From: an uncultured Treponema sp.
Lineage (GTDB): Bacteria > Spirochaetota > Spirochaetia > Treponematales > Treponemataceae
Direction of reading: 5' to 3'
DNA: 54,814 nt
Assembly (NCBI GenBank): GCA_934691925.1
Contig: CAKUTI010000010.1
Span: 1-54,814 of the forward strand
The stretch's first letter is position 1. Each line of letters starts with the position of its first letter. The position numbers and the translations under genes are program-made. This document shows positions 44,019 to 52,729 of this stretch, one piece after another. The notes under the pieces are model-generated. The model worked only from the letters and a program-made list of their open reading frames with translations, searched no databases and was not told the origin of the DNA.

Positions 44019-44150
44019 GGGCGTTCCCCCGCAAAAAAATGCGGGGGTCGCTATGTCCAGGGTTTCATTGCTTCGTTCGCGCTTTTCCGCGCTCACTTCG
44101 CAACGGCTCCGCCGCCCTTGCCAGCGCTAACGCATTGCCGTTGCTTTTTA
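44019..44150. repeat. GGGCGTTCC-type structured repeat
   Basis: GGGCGTTCCCCCGCA, a six-A loop, TGCGGGGGTCGCTATGTCC, then pairing GGCTCCGCCGCC and CCAGCGCTAACGC. The 8-bp stem is perfect. It lies between the convergent ankyrin and fbpC-like genes and may end transcription of both. Confidence 0.65.
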
Positions 44151-44163
44151 CTTTCTAAAAAAA

Positions 44164-45243
44164 TCACAAAATGTGAAGCTTTTCTCCTTCAAAATTCAAG
44201 AACGCTTTTTCTCCAATCGCATAAATTTTGTGTCCTCTTGGATTGTAATCGTGAATCTTTATTGTTTTTCCGGCAATCACAAGCTCATAATACTGGTACG
44301 CGCCCATAAACGTTGAAACCACAATTTCGCCGCCAATCGAGCCTGTGCCGGAAAGTTTCGCGCTTTCTGGGCGCAGGACAATCTTGCAGGTGTCGCCGTT
44401 TTTCAAGTTTCCGTAGCTTTCGGCGTTTATTTCAGTTCCGTTCACGTCAACAACGCAAGAAGTTCCGTTTGCAGATTTCACAGTTCCCTCAAGGAAATTC
44501 ACCTCGCCAATAAAATCAGCCACAAATTCCGAATTCGGGCGATAATAAATTTCCTGCGGAGTTCCTTTCTGCGCGATTTTTCCGTTGTTCATCAAAATAA
44601 TCTCGTCAGAAAGACTCATCGCCTCGCTCTGGTCGTGAGTAACGTAAATCGCAGTGATTCCAAGTTTCTTCTGAATTTTTCTGATTTCAGTGCGCATTGC
44701 AACGCGGAGCTTTGCGTCAAGATTTGAAAGCGGCTCATCAAAAAGAAGAACTCCCGGCTGCATTACAAGCGCGCGAGCCAACGCAACTCGCTGCTGCTGT
44801 CCGCCAGAAAGCTGGTTCGTCATTCTCTCCTCTTTTCCAGAAAGCTCCACCAAATCAAGCATTTCCATTACACGCTTTTTGATTTCGGCTTTTGGAACTT
44901 TTCTGATTTTCAAGCCGTAAGCAACGTTGTCAAAAACATTGTAATGAGGCAAAAGCGCGTAGCTTTGAAAAACCATCGCCGTGTCGCGCTTGTTCGGAGT
45001 AAGCTCGTTTATCGCCTCGTTTCCAAGAAAAATTTCTCCGGCATCAGGGCTTTCAAACCCCGCAATCATACGCAAAGTCGTCGTTTTTCCGCAGCCAGAA
45101 GGTCCGAGCAAAGTAACAAAACTTCCCGGCGCAATATCAAGCGAGATATTGTCAACGGCGGCAAAATCTTTTTTTGTTTTCGGGTCTTGATAGATTTTCG
45201 TTATATTTACAAGTTTTACGCCTTTCGGTGTTTTATTTTCCAT
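44164..45243 (-). CDS. fbpC: Fe3+-type ABC transporter ATPase (FbpC-like)
   Basis: This 359-residue ATPase has Walker A GPSGCGKTTTLRM, signature LSGGQQQRVALARA, Walker B LLFDEPLSNLDAKL, and a C-terminal TOBE domain (CKIVLRPESAKLSG). It sits last in an operon after a two-domain permease and a binding protein of the ferric-iron/thiamin/phosphonate class. It powers import. TAGGAG precedes the ATG. The 169-nt gap to the permease gene is long but shows no convincing terminator. Confidence 0.88.
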   Translation of the reverse strand: MENKTPKGVKLVNITKIYQDPKTKKDFAAVDNISLDIAPGSFVTLLGPSGCGKTTTLRMIAGFESPDAGEIFLGNEAINELTPNKRDTAMVFQSYALLPHYNVFDNVAYGLKIRKVPKAEIKKRVMEMLDLVELSGKEERMTNQLSGGQQQRVALARALVMQPGVLLFDEPLSNLDAKLRVAMRTEIRKIQKKLGITAIYVTHDQSEAMSLSDEIILMNNGKIAQKGTPQEIYYRPNSEFVADFIGEVNFLEGTVKSANGTSCVVDVNGTEINAESYGNLKNGDTCKIVLRPESAKLSGTGSIGGEIVVSTFMGAYQYYELVIAGKTIKIHDYNPRGHKIYAIGEKAFLNFEGEKLHIL

Positions 45244-45412
45244 AATATTTTCTCCTATAAAAAAATTTTTAGCAAACTTGCGAACAAAAATTTTGACATT
45301 GATCCATTTTTAGAACGGCAAATCAAAATTGCCTCGCAAGAATTTCGTTCTTCAAAACTGAAAAATCAAATTCGCCAAAATTCAGTCTCTAAAATCAAAA
45401 TTCAAGCGAATT

Positions 45413-47134
45413 TTATTTTCCGGCAGATGACGGCTTTGAAGTTCCCAGTCGAGACAAAACCATATTCATAATTGAAATTGCGGCATAAGTGATAACGATA
45501 AGAATTGTCGCATAAGCGCAGGCGATTCCGTAGTTTCCTTTTTCCGCATGTTCGTTGATTCTCACCGTAATCAAAAGATATTTCGGCGTAACAAGAAGAA
45601 TAATCGCGGAAATTGCCGTAATAGAGCGCACAAAAGTCGTAACAAGTCCGCTTATGAACGATTCTCTTATGAGCGGAAGCGTAACCGTCGTGAAAACTTT
45701 CGCGCTGTCAGCTCCCATGTCGTAGGCGGCTTCCTCAATCGAGCGGTCAATCTGGCGAAGCGCTGCAATTCCAGAGCGAGTTCCAATCGGAAGAGAGCGC
45801 ACGATAAAAACAATAACGAGAATTGCGCCAGTTCCGTAAAGAGACGACATCAAGCCTGTGTGGAAAAGCCCGGAATTAAATCCACGGATAAATCCAACGC
45901 CTAAAACTGTTCCAGGAACTGCCATTGCAAGCATCGCGACAAACTCCATAAATCCTTTTCCAAAGAATTTCCGCTTCACAACGAGATAGGCAATAATCAT
46001 CGAAAGCAAAGCCGTTATTGGAGACGCAACCGCAGAAAGCAGCATTGAATCCGTAAAAACCTTGTATCCTTTATTCTTGAAGATGTACTGATACCATTTG
46101 AGCGAAAGGCTGTAATCTCGTCCCCAAAGCTTAAAAAGCGAGCCAAGAGGAACGAGAAGATACATAACGAGAACAAAAATTGTAAGCAGAGTGCAGACTG
46201 TAACAAGCGGATAGCGCACCGATTTGTCCGCCATAAGAGCGCGCTCGCGGCTTGCCTTTCCAGTCAAAGTCGCAACGGATTTTCTCTCGAGCCAGTATTT
46301 TTCAAGAACGAAAAGCCCCATCGAGATTGCAAGAAGAACAACTGCCATCGCTGTAGCTCCAGATTTGTCGTACGCTCCAGTTAATTGAAGATAAATAGAA
46401 GTCGCCAAAGTGTCAAAGTTTCCGCCAATAATCATCGGATTCGCAAAATCAGCTACCGACTCGATAAACGAAACCAAAAAAGCGTTTCCGAGTCCCGGCA
46501 AGAGCAGCGGAAGAGTTACAGTCTGAAAAACTTTAAGGCGGCTTGCTCCCATGTTCCGCGCGGCTTCCTCAAGCGAAGGGTCGATATTCCGCAAAAGCCC
46601 TTTGAGCATCATATAGCATACAGGGAAAAACGTTAGAATTTGAACAAGCGCAATTCCGCGCCAGCCGTAAAGATTCGTGTTATTTAAATTTAAGATATTT
46701 CTTGTGATAACGCCAGTTCTTCCAAAAAGAAGAATCGCTGAAAGGGAAAGAACAAAAGGCGGCGAAACGACAGGAAGAATCGAGACAAGATTGAAAAGTT
46801 TCCGCACGATTTTCGAGCCAGTGTCAACATAAGCGTCAACATAGGCAAAAAGGAATCCGATTGCGGTAGCTCCAATTCCCGATACAAGCCCGAGCCATAG
46901 CGTATTTCTGATTGCATGACGGAAAGTCGTCATCTTAAAGATTCTGATAAAGTTGCCTAATCCGATTGTAACTTTGTTTCCCGTTTCAACAACAGCCGAG
47001 TCCGTCAAAAGAATAGCAAGAGGATAAAGAATAAAAAGCAGAAGGAACACAAAGATTCCGATAATGGCAACCACTAAAATCGGGTCAGCCAGAAGCTTTT
47101 TTCTGTCCAGGGATTTTCCATGCAAGTTCGCCAC
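45413..47134 (-). CDS. fbpB: Fe3+-type ABC transporter permease, fused two-domain (FbpB-like)
   Basis: This 573-residue membrane protein has about 12 spans as two homologous halves. Each half carries an EAA-type loop, EEAARNMGASRLKVFQTV near residue 195 and EEAAYDMGADSAKVFTTV near residue 470, which contact the ATPase. The tandem arrangement is standard for FbpB/AfuB permeases. The start is GTG with AAAGGAG 9 nt upstream. A terminator-like hairpin precedes it (47172-47227), so less permease than binding protein should be made. Confidence 0.9.
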   Translation of the reverse strand: MANLHGKSLDRKKLLADPILVVAIIGIFVFLLLFILYPLAILLTDSAVVETGNKVTIGLGNFIRIFKMTTFRHAIRNTLWLGLVSGIGATAIGFLFAYVDAYVDTGSKIVRKLFNLVSILPVVSPPFVLSLSAILLFGRTGVITRNILNLNNTNLYGWRGIALVQILTFFPVCYMMLKGLLRNIDPSLEEAARNMGASRLKVFQTVTLPLLLPGLGNAFLVSFIESVADFANPMIIGGNFDTLATSIYLQLTGAYDKSGATAMAVVLLAISMGLFVLEKYWLERKSVATLTGKASRERALMADKSVRYPLVTVCTLLTIFVLVMYLLVPLGSLFKLWGRDYSLSLKWYQYIFKNKGYKVFTDSMLLSAVASPITALLSMIIAYLVVKRKFFGKGFMEFVAMLAMAVPGTVLGVGFIRGFNSGLFHTGLMSSLYGTGAILVIVFIVRSLPIGTRSGIAALRQIDRSIEEAAYDMGADSAKVFTTVTLPLIRESFISGLVTTFVRSITAISAIILLVTPKYLLITVRINEHAEKGNYGIACAYATILIVITYAAISIMNMVLSRLGTSKPSSAGK

Positions 47135-47171
47135 AGTTCACGCTCCTTTCAGAAAAAAATGTCCGATTCAA

Positions 47172-47227
47172 AATTAAAAAAGAGCCTGAAAATGAGAAGC
47201 CATCAAAGCTTAAAATTTCCAGACTCT
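47172..47227 (-). terminator. Partial terminator between the binding protein and permease genes
   Basis: On the minus strand AGAGTCTGGAAAT pairs with ATTTTCAGGCTCT (two G-U), with an inner AAGC/GCTT stem, and is followed by TTTTT. It probably gives partial termination within the operon. Confidence 0.7.
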
Positions 47228-47259
47228 AAAAATCACAGATTTACAAATAAAAAAATTGC

Positions 47260-48303
47260 TTACTTTGTTTTTACGCGGTCATCGGCAGCAATGACTTCAA
47301 AGAATTCAGAATAATATTTCGGGCCGTTTGTCTTTGCGTCGTTAAAGTCGTAGTTGATAGTCGTGATTTTATCAAGTCCGGCTTTTACAGCGGCTTCAAC
47401 AGGCTTTGCGTTGTCAATCACAAGGAACTGATAAGAGCCGTTTTCCTGAGCAAGGTTCACGCAGTCTGGAGAAAGCGCAAATTCAATGAATTTTTTCGCG
47501 TTGTCAAGATTTTTTGCGCCCTTGAAAATCGCAGTCGCGCCAATCTCGTATGAAGTTCCGGAAGCAGGAGCAGTCATTCCAATGTTGTCGTAGCCGTTAT
47601 CAACAATCTGATAGACGACATCGTGCAAAAATCCGATTCCGATTACAACTTCGCCGGTTGGAACAAGCTTTGAAGGTCCGGAGCCTGATTTTGTGTACTG
47701 GCAGATATTTTTGTCGAGCTTCGCAAAATATTCCATCGCGGCTTTTTCACCTTTTAGCTGAACAAGCGTATTGACGATAAGTTTTCCAGTTCCGGCTGTG
47801 TTCGGATTCGCAAAAGAAATCAGCCCTTTGTATTCAGGCTTTAAAAGGTCGTCCCAGTCCTTCGGAGGCTCAAGATTGAGTCTCTTCATCTCTTCTGTGT
47901 TCCAGAAAAATCCGAGAATTCCTCGGTAGATTCCAAACCAGTTGTTGTTGTCATCCTTAAACTGAGAACCAACGAGATGCTCCGCGTTTTTCGCAGCGTA
48001 AGGAAGCAAAAGTCCTTTCATTGCAGCCTCGTTGTAAGGGTCGGTTGTGCCTCCAAACCAGACATCGGCAGAAGGATTTCCGTTTTCCTCGCCGATTTTT
48101 GTAAGAACTTCGCCGGTTGAAAGCCGCTGATAAGTTGTCTTTACGCCGCTGACTTCCTCAAATTTAGCGCAGGCAGCAGACAAATATTCTTCCTCGCACG
48201 AGCCGTAAACAACAAGCTCGCCAGCGCCAGCAGCTTTTTTGTTGCAGGAAAAAAAAGAAAAAGCGACAGCAACGCCGCAAACTAAAGTCAGGATTTTTTT
48301 CAT
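47260..48303 (-). CDS. fbpA: Fe3+-type ABC transporter substrate-binding lipoprotein (FbpA-like)
   Basis: This 347-residue protein has a lipoprotein signal (AFSFFSCNKK) and the fold of the ferric/AfuA type: LVVYGSCEEEYLSAACAKFE, VWFGGTTDPYNEAAMKGLLL, GFFWNTEEMKRLNL and ISFANPNTAGTGKL. The family includes binders of ferric iron, thiamin, and 2-aminoethylphosphonate, so iron is the likeliest but not the only ligand. AGGAGC precedes the ATG. The promoter is TTGCTT, 17 nt, TATACT (48378-48406), with an array of palindromes upstream. Confidence 0.86.
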   Translation of the reverse strand: MKKILTLVCGVAVAFSFFSCNKKAAGAGELVVYGSCEEEYLSAACAKFEEVSGVKTTYQRLSTGEVLTKIGEENGNPSADVWFGGTTDPYNEAAMKGLLLPYAAKNAEHLVGSQFKDDNNNWFGIYRGILGFFWNTEEMKRLNLEPPKDWDDLLKPEYKGLISFANPNTAGTGKLIVNTLVQLKGEKAAMEYFAKLDKNICQYTKSGSGPSKLVPTGEVVIGIGFLHDVVYQIVDNGYDNIGMTAPASGTSYEIGATAIFKGAKNLDNAKKFIEFALSPDCVNLAQENGSYQFLVIDNAKPVEAAVKAGLDKITTINYDFNDAKTNGPKYYSEFFEVIAADDRVKTK

Positions 48304-48377
48304 AAGATGCTCCTTTAAAATCGCCAGCCGGCGAGAATTCTTTGCGATTAAGCAATTTTTCGCTCAACCTTAATAAA

Positions 48378-48406
48378 AGTATAGGGCTGATTTTTCAGGA
48401 AAGCAA
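48378..48406 (-). promoter_or_regulatory. Promoter of the Fbp-type operon
   Basis: TTGCTT (48401-48406), 17 nt, TATACT (48378-48383) on the minus strand, giving a leader of about 65 nt before fbpA. Confidence 0.75.
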
Positions 48407-48466
48407 ATTTTATAGAACTAATTGTTGAGTTCGTTTTAGATTTTAGCTTGTAAAACCGTTATGCAA

Positions 48467-48571
48467 ATATAGTTACTATGTTTTAAAATATAGTGACTAA
48501 ATTTTTAAATAAAGTAACTAAATTTGAAAATATAGTTACTTTATTCGAGCAACTTAGTTACTTTATTTTTT
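48467..48571. promoter_or_regulatory. Array of five AGTNACT palindromes at 21-22-bp spacing
   Basis: The seven-base palindrome AGTNACT occurs at 48471, 48492, 48513, 48534 and 48556. Flanks are conserved (ATAWAGTNACT followed by A/T). The regular period of two helical turns puts all sites on the same face of the DNA. It lies 61-165 bp upstream of the -35 box of the fbp operon and downstream of marR. It could be an operator array for an iron or MarR-type regulator, or an iteron-like minisatellite. Confidence 0.8.
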
Positions 48572-48696
48572 AATTCTAGCCGCTTGCTCATAACGTGTTT
48601 ACCGCGCATCAAAAAGCGTTTCATTTGCAATTTTAGCACTGCCATCACTGTGTTCTGCTGTTTATTTTTTACTAAAAATTTGGCCTAATAAACAAA

Positions 48697-49125
48697 TCAG
48701 CTTAGATTTTCAGAAAGCTTCAAAAGTCCAGTCAAAAGATTCTGTTTTTCGTCTTCGTTAAAATTTTTGAACGCCTTTTTCATCAGCTCGCTTGAAATTT
48801 CCGCCGTGACTTCGTTATATTTTTCGCCTTTTTCTGTCAACGCGATTATTTTTTTTCTAGAATCTTCTTTTGATTTTTCAACTCGCACGAATCCAAGATT
48901 TTCGAGTTTTTTCACAAGAGCCGTCGTTGTCGATTTGTCCCGGTTTATGATTTCGGAAAGCTCGCCCATCAGCATCGGCTTTTTGCTCAAACAAAACAAA
49001 ATAAATCCGTGAGACGAAGCAAGAGATTCAAGACCTTTTTCAGAAAGGCTTTTTTCAAGAAATTCCGCCGCCTGAGAATGAATATGAGAAATCAAAGACA
49101 ATGCCGAAGAAATTGTGTACTGCAT
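48697..49125 (-). CDS. MarR family transcriptional regulator
   Basis: This 142-residue protein has the MarR winged helix-turn-helix: LMGELSEIINRDKSTTTALV, then VKKLENLGFVRVEKS and the wing KEDSRKKIIALTEKG. It is the last gene of the exporter operon, starting 3 nt after the second ABC half-transporter, so it probably regulates that operon. The AGTNACT array lies just past its 3' end, and MarR proteins bind short palindromes, so an additional role at the fbp promoter is possible (inference). Confidence 0.92.
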   Translation of the reverse strand: MQYTISSALSLISHIHSQAAEFLEKSLSEKGLESLASSHGFILFCLSKKPMLMGELSEIINRDKSTTTALVKKLENLGFVRVEKSKEDSRKKIIALTEKGEKYNEVTAEISSELMKKAFKNFNEDEKQNLLTGLLKLSENLS

Positions 49126-49128
49126 AAA

Positions 49129-50925
49129 CTATTCCAACTTGAATGTGCCAGTGTAAAGCGCGTAATATCTGCCTTTTTTTGCCAAAAGATGCTCGTGGTT
49201 TCCGCGCTCGATGATTTTTCCTTTTTCAAGAACGATGATTTCGTCCGCATTTCTAACCGTGCTAAGCCGGTGCGCAATCACAAAAACTGTGCGTCCGTGC
49301 ATAAGCCGGTCCATTCCCTGCTGAATCAAAGTTTCGGTTCGCGTGTCGATTGAGCTTGTCGCCTCGTCAAGAATCAAGATCGCAGGATTTGCGACAGCCG
49401 CCCGCGCAATCGCCAAAAGCTGCCTCTGCCCTTGGCTCAAATTTTCGCCGTCGCCAGTGATAACCGTGCCGTAGCCGTCCGGCAAATGGCGGATAAAAAA
49501 GTCAGCGTTCGCAAGCTTTGCCGCAGCCAAAATTTCATCCTCAGAAGCAGAAAGATTTCCGTATTTTATATTGTCGCGGATTGTTCCCGTAAAAAGATGT
49601 GTATCCTGCAAAACCATTCCAAGCGACGATCGGAGCGAGTCCTTCTTGATTTTTTTAATCGGAATTCCGTCGTAAGTTATCTCGCCTTTTCCATCTTCCA
49701 AATCGTAAAACCTCGTAAGAAGATTTGTGATTGTGGTTTTTCCGCTTCCGGTCGAACCAACCAAAGCAATTTTTTTGCCCGGCTCAGTGCGCAAATTTAT
49801 TTTGTTAAGAACTTCAACTTCCGGATTGTAGCCAAAACTAACATCGTTAAAAATGATTTTTCCGAATTTTTCATCTTGATTTTGAAGAATGATTTCGCCT
49901 GAATCTTCCTCAATTTTCTCGTCGATTGCGGCAAAAATCCGCTCCGCTCCGGCAAGAGCATTCAAAACTGAATTAAATTGCTGGCTAACCTGCGTAAGCG
50001 GACGCGAAAAAGAGCGGATTGACTGCAAAAAACTCGCGACAGTTCCAATGTCAATTTTTCCCGAAATCACCATGAACGCGCCTGTTATCGCCGTAAGCGC
50101 GTACTGGACGTGGCTCAAATTGTTCATAATCGGACCGAGAACGGAAACGTAGCTCATTGCGCTTGTTCCAGCCTTGCAAAGATTTTCGTTCAAAATGTCA
50201 AATTTTTCATTCGTCTTTTTTTCACGCGTAAAAACTTTCACGACGCGCTGCCCTTCAATCAGCTCTTCGATGTAGCCGTTCACGCGTGCGATATTTTCCT
50301 GCTGCGATCGGAACGCCATTCCAGACTTTTTTCCGATTTTAGCCGACAAAAGCATTATCAAAACCGTTGTGCCCACAACAAGAATCGTAAGCGGAAGGCT
50401 CAGAATCATCATCATTATCAGAATTCCTGAAACCTGAAAAAACGTTGAGAAAAGCTGCGGAACGCTCATGCTGAACATTTCGCGCAAAGTGTCGGTGTCG
50501 TTCGTGTAAAGCGACATAAGAACGCCGTGCGGATGAGTGTCAAAGAATTTCAGAGGAAGTTTTTCCATATGATGAAACAAATCGCGCCTGATATTAAAAA
50601 GAGTTTTCGTTGAAATATGAATCAAAATCCGCTCAGAAGCGTAAGAAGACAAAACTCCAGCAGCATAAATCGCCAGCATCGTAAAAATCAGCCTGATAAA
50701 AGCCGACAAATCAACATTTTGCTTTCCGATAAAAGGCACGATAAATTCATTCAAGGCAGGTTTCAAAAGATAAGTTCCGGCAACTTCTGCAAGCGACGCG
50801 ACAATCACAAAGAAAAAGACAAGCGGCCACAAAACCTTGAATTTTCCCATGTATGAAACAAGCCTTAAAATCGTTTTCTTTGTGTTTTTCGGTTTTTGAG
50901 TTCCCCTAATTTTTACAGGCGGCAT
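49129..50925 (-). CDS. ABC exporter half-transporter with canonical ATPase site
   Basis: This 598-residue protein has six membrane spans and a nucleotide-binding domain with Walker A GSTGSGKTT, signature LSQGQRQLLAIARA, Walker B ILILDEATSSIDTRTE (catalytic Glu present) and H-loop VIAHRLSTV. Its partner encoded just upstream has a degenerate site, so the two should form a heterodimeric multidrug/lipid-type exporter (BmrCD, LmrCD or TM287/288 class). ATG 50925 with AAGGAAG is chosen over an upstream frame start. It lies 10 nt after the partner gene. Confidence 0.92.
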   Translation of the reverse strand: MPPVKIRGTQKPKNTKKTILRLVSYMGKFKVLWPLVFFFVIVASLAEVAGTYLLKPALNEFIVPFIGKQNVDLSAFIRLIFTMLAIYAAGVLSSYASERILIHISTKTLFNIRRDLFHHMEKLPLKFFDTHPHGVLMSLYTNDTDTLREMFSMSVPQLFSTFFQVSGILIMMMILSLPLTILVVGTTVLIMLLSAKIGKKSGMAFRSQQENIARVNGYIEELIEGQRVVKVFTREKKTNEKFDILNENLCKAGTSAMSYVSVLGPIMNNLSHVQYALTAITGAFMVISGKIDIGTVASFLQSIRSFSRPLTQVSQQFNSVLNALAGAERIFAAIDEKIEEDSGEIILQNQDEKFGKIIFNDVSFGYNPEVEVLNKINLRTEPGKKIALVGSTGSGKTTITNLLTRFYDLEDGKGEITYDGIPIKKIKKDSLRSSLGMVLQDTHLFTGTIRDNIKYGNLSASEDEILAAAKLANADFFIRHLPDGYGTVITGDGENLSQGQRQLLAIARAAVANPAILILDEATSSIDTRTETLIQQGMDRLMHGRTVFVIAHRLSTVRNADEIIVLEKGKIIERGNHEHLLAKKGRYYALYTGTFKLE

Positions 50926-50935
50926 ATTTTCTTCC

Positions 50936-52729
50936 TTAATTTTCCGACATTTGAGTCTCGTAAGTCTCACGGTAAATCTGATTCGATTTCATAAGCTCCT
51001 CGTGCGTTCCGATTCCGTCGATTTTTCCCTCGTTCATCACAACAATAAAGTCAGAATTTTGAACGCTAGCAATTCTCTGCGCGATAATCAGTTTTGTCGT
51101 GCTTGGCAAAAGTTTTTTCAGCGCATTTCTGATTCTTAAATCTGTCGCCGTGTCAACCGCGCTTGTCGAGTCGTCCATTATCAAAATTGCAGGCTTTTTC
51201 AAAAGCGCGCGGGCAATGCAAAGACGCTGTTTTTGTCCGCCTGAAAGATTCACTCCGCCCTGCCCGATCTGAGTTTCGTATCCATCCTTAAACCTTGAAA
51301 CAAATTCATCAGCGTCTGAAGCCTTCGCTGCCTGAACAATTTCTTCGTCGGTCGCGTTCTCGTTTCCCCAGCGGAGATTTTCCGCAATTGTTCCGCTGAA
51401 AAGCACATTTTTTTGAAGCACAAAGCCGATTTTTTTTCTGAGTTCCTCAAGATTCCACTCGCGAACGTCTTTTCCGCCAATGCAAACAGAGCCTTTTGAG
51501 ACATCGTAAAGGCGCGGAATCATCTGAACCAAAGTTGATTTTGACGAGCCAGTTCCGCCAAGAATTCCCACAACGCTTCCTGCCGGAATATGAAGATTTA
51601 TGTCGATTAAAACGCTGTGCTCCGCTTTTTTGTCATAAGAAAAATAAACGTGATTAAAATCAACCTGTCCGGCATTTTTAGAAAAGCTTCCGTCATTGCA
51701 AGTTTTCACGTTTCCGTCATTGCGAGCCGTGGGCGAAGTCCTGGCTAAGCAATCCACATTATTTTCAATCTCGATTTTCTCGTCCAAAACCTCGGAAATT
51801 CTCTGGACGCTCGCCCGCGACATTATGAACATCACAAAAAGCCGGCTCATCATCACAAGCGACATCAAAACTTGGCTGACATACGAAATAAAGCTGATTA
51901 AGCCGCCAACCTGCATTTCTCCGCGCAGAACAAAATTTCCGCCGAACCACAAAGCCGCGATTATGCAAAGGTAAATCGACATCTGCATTACAGGCATATT
52001 CAAAATCACAACTTTTTCAGCGTTCACTTGCGTCTGCCTAAGCTCGTCCGCAACCTCGTCGAATTTCTGATTCTCGTATTTCTCGCGGACAAAAGCCTTC
52101 ACAACGCGGATTGCAATCAAATTTTCCTGAACGATTCTATTCAAATTGTCATATTTTTCAAAAAGTTTTCTGAACCGGGGATAAACAGTCTTCACAATCA
52201 AGAGCAAAGTCACAAAAAGAACCGGCGTCACGACAAAAAAAATCAGCGCAAGCTTCAAGCTGATTGTGCAGGCCATAATCGTGCCTGAAAAAAGCATCAT
52301 CGGCGAACGAATCATCGAGCGGATTACGTTCTGATACATATTTTGAATGTTTGTAACGTCGGTCGTTAGCCGCGTGACAAGCGAGCTGGTCCCAAATTTA
52401 TCGACATTTCCAAAAGAAAATTCCTGAACGCGGCTGAAAAGCTTTTTCCGGAGATTTTTTGAAAAACCGAAAGCCGCAACCGATGAAGTCCGTCCGCACA
52501 TTGCGCCGCAAAAAAGCGAGAACAACGCCATCGAAATCATCAGGATTCCAGACTTTATCACAAATGCGGAATTTTTTTCCGAAATTCCAACATCAACAAT
52601 TTTTGCCATCACCAGCGGAATCGTCGTTTCCATCAAGACTTCGCCAACCATAAAAAGCGGAGAAATCGCCGTGTAAATCCAGTATTTTTTCTCCATTCCG
52701 CCTGAAAGTTTTCTAGCCAACCCGAACAT
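50936..52729 (-). CDS. ABC exporter half-transporter with degenerate ATPase site and an in-frame palindromic repeat
   Basis: This 597-residue protein has six spans, then a nucleotide-binding domain. Walker A reads GGTGSSKST (Ser for the usual Gly before Lys), signature LSGGQKQRLCIARA, and Walker B ILIMDDSTSAVD has Asp where the catalytic Glu is expected. This is the pattern of the non-canonical member of heterodimeric exporters. Between membrane and nucleotide domains (about residues 325-348) the gene contains a palindromic repeat (51687-51757) translated in frame. AGGA precedes ATG 52729, which overlaps the end of the DUF4230 gene by 17 nt. Confidence 0.92.
   Translation of the reverse strand: MFGLARKLSGGMEKKYWIYTAISPLFMVGEVLMETTIPLVMAKIVDVGISEKNSAFVIKSGILMISMALFSLFCGAMCGRTSSVAAFGFSKNLRKKLFSRVQEFSFGNVDKFGTSSLVTRLTTDVTNIQNMYQNVIRSMIRSPMMLFSGTIMACTISLKLALIFFVVTPVLFVTLLLIVKTVYPRFRKLFEKYDNLNRIVQENLIAIRVVKAFVREKYENQKFDEVADELRQTQVNAEKVVILNMPVMQMSIYLCIIAALWFGGNFVLRGEMQVGGLISFISYVSQVLMSLVMMSRLFVMFIMSRASVQRISEVLDEKIEIENNVDCLARTSPTARNDGNVKTCNDGSFSKNAGQVDFNHVYFSYDKKAEHSVLIDINLHIPAGSVVGILGGTGSSKSTLVQMIPRLYDVSKGSVCIGGKDVREWNLEELRKKIGFVLQKNVLFSGTIAENLRWGNENATDEEIVQAAKASDADEFVSRFKDGYETQIGQGGVNLSGGQKQRLCIARALLKKPAILIMDDSTSAVDTATDLRIRNALKKLLPSTTKLIIAQRIASVQNSDFIVVMNEGKIDGIGTHEELMKSNQIYRETYETQMSEN
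51687..51757. repeat. CGTCATTGCGAG-type palindromic element inside the exporter gene
   Basis: Two tandem TCCGTCATTGC words are followed by GAGCCGTGGGCGAAG and CTAAGCAATCC. The outer ATTGC ... GCAAT arms are the layout of intergenic palindromic elements. Here it lies within an open frame without breaking it. Confidence 0.7.

Noticed and set aside
48467..48571. CRISPR array
   Set aside because: The repeats are only about 11 bp with about 10-bp AT-rich intervals and no cas genes; the pattern fits operators or a minisatellite.
48467..48571. Plasmid or chromosome replication iterons
   Set aside because: No rep or dnaA gene and no DnaA boxes are near; promoter proximity favours regulation.
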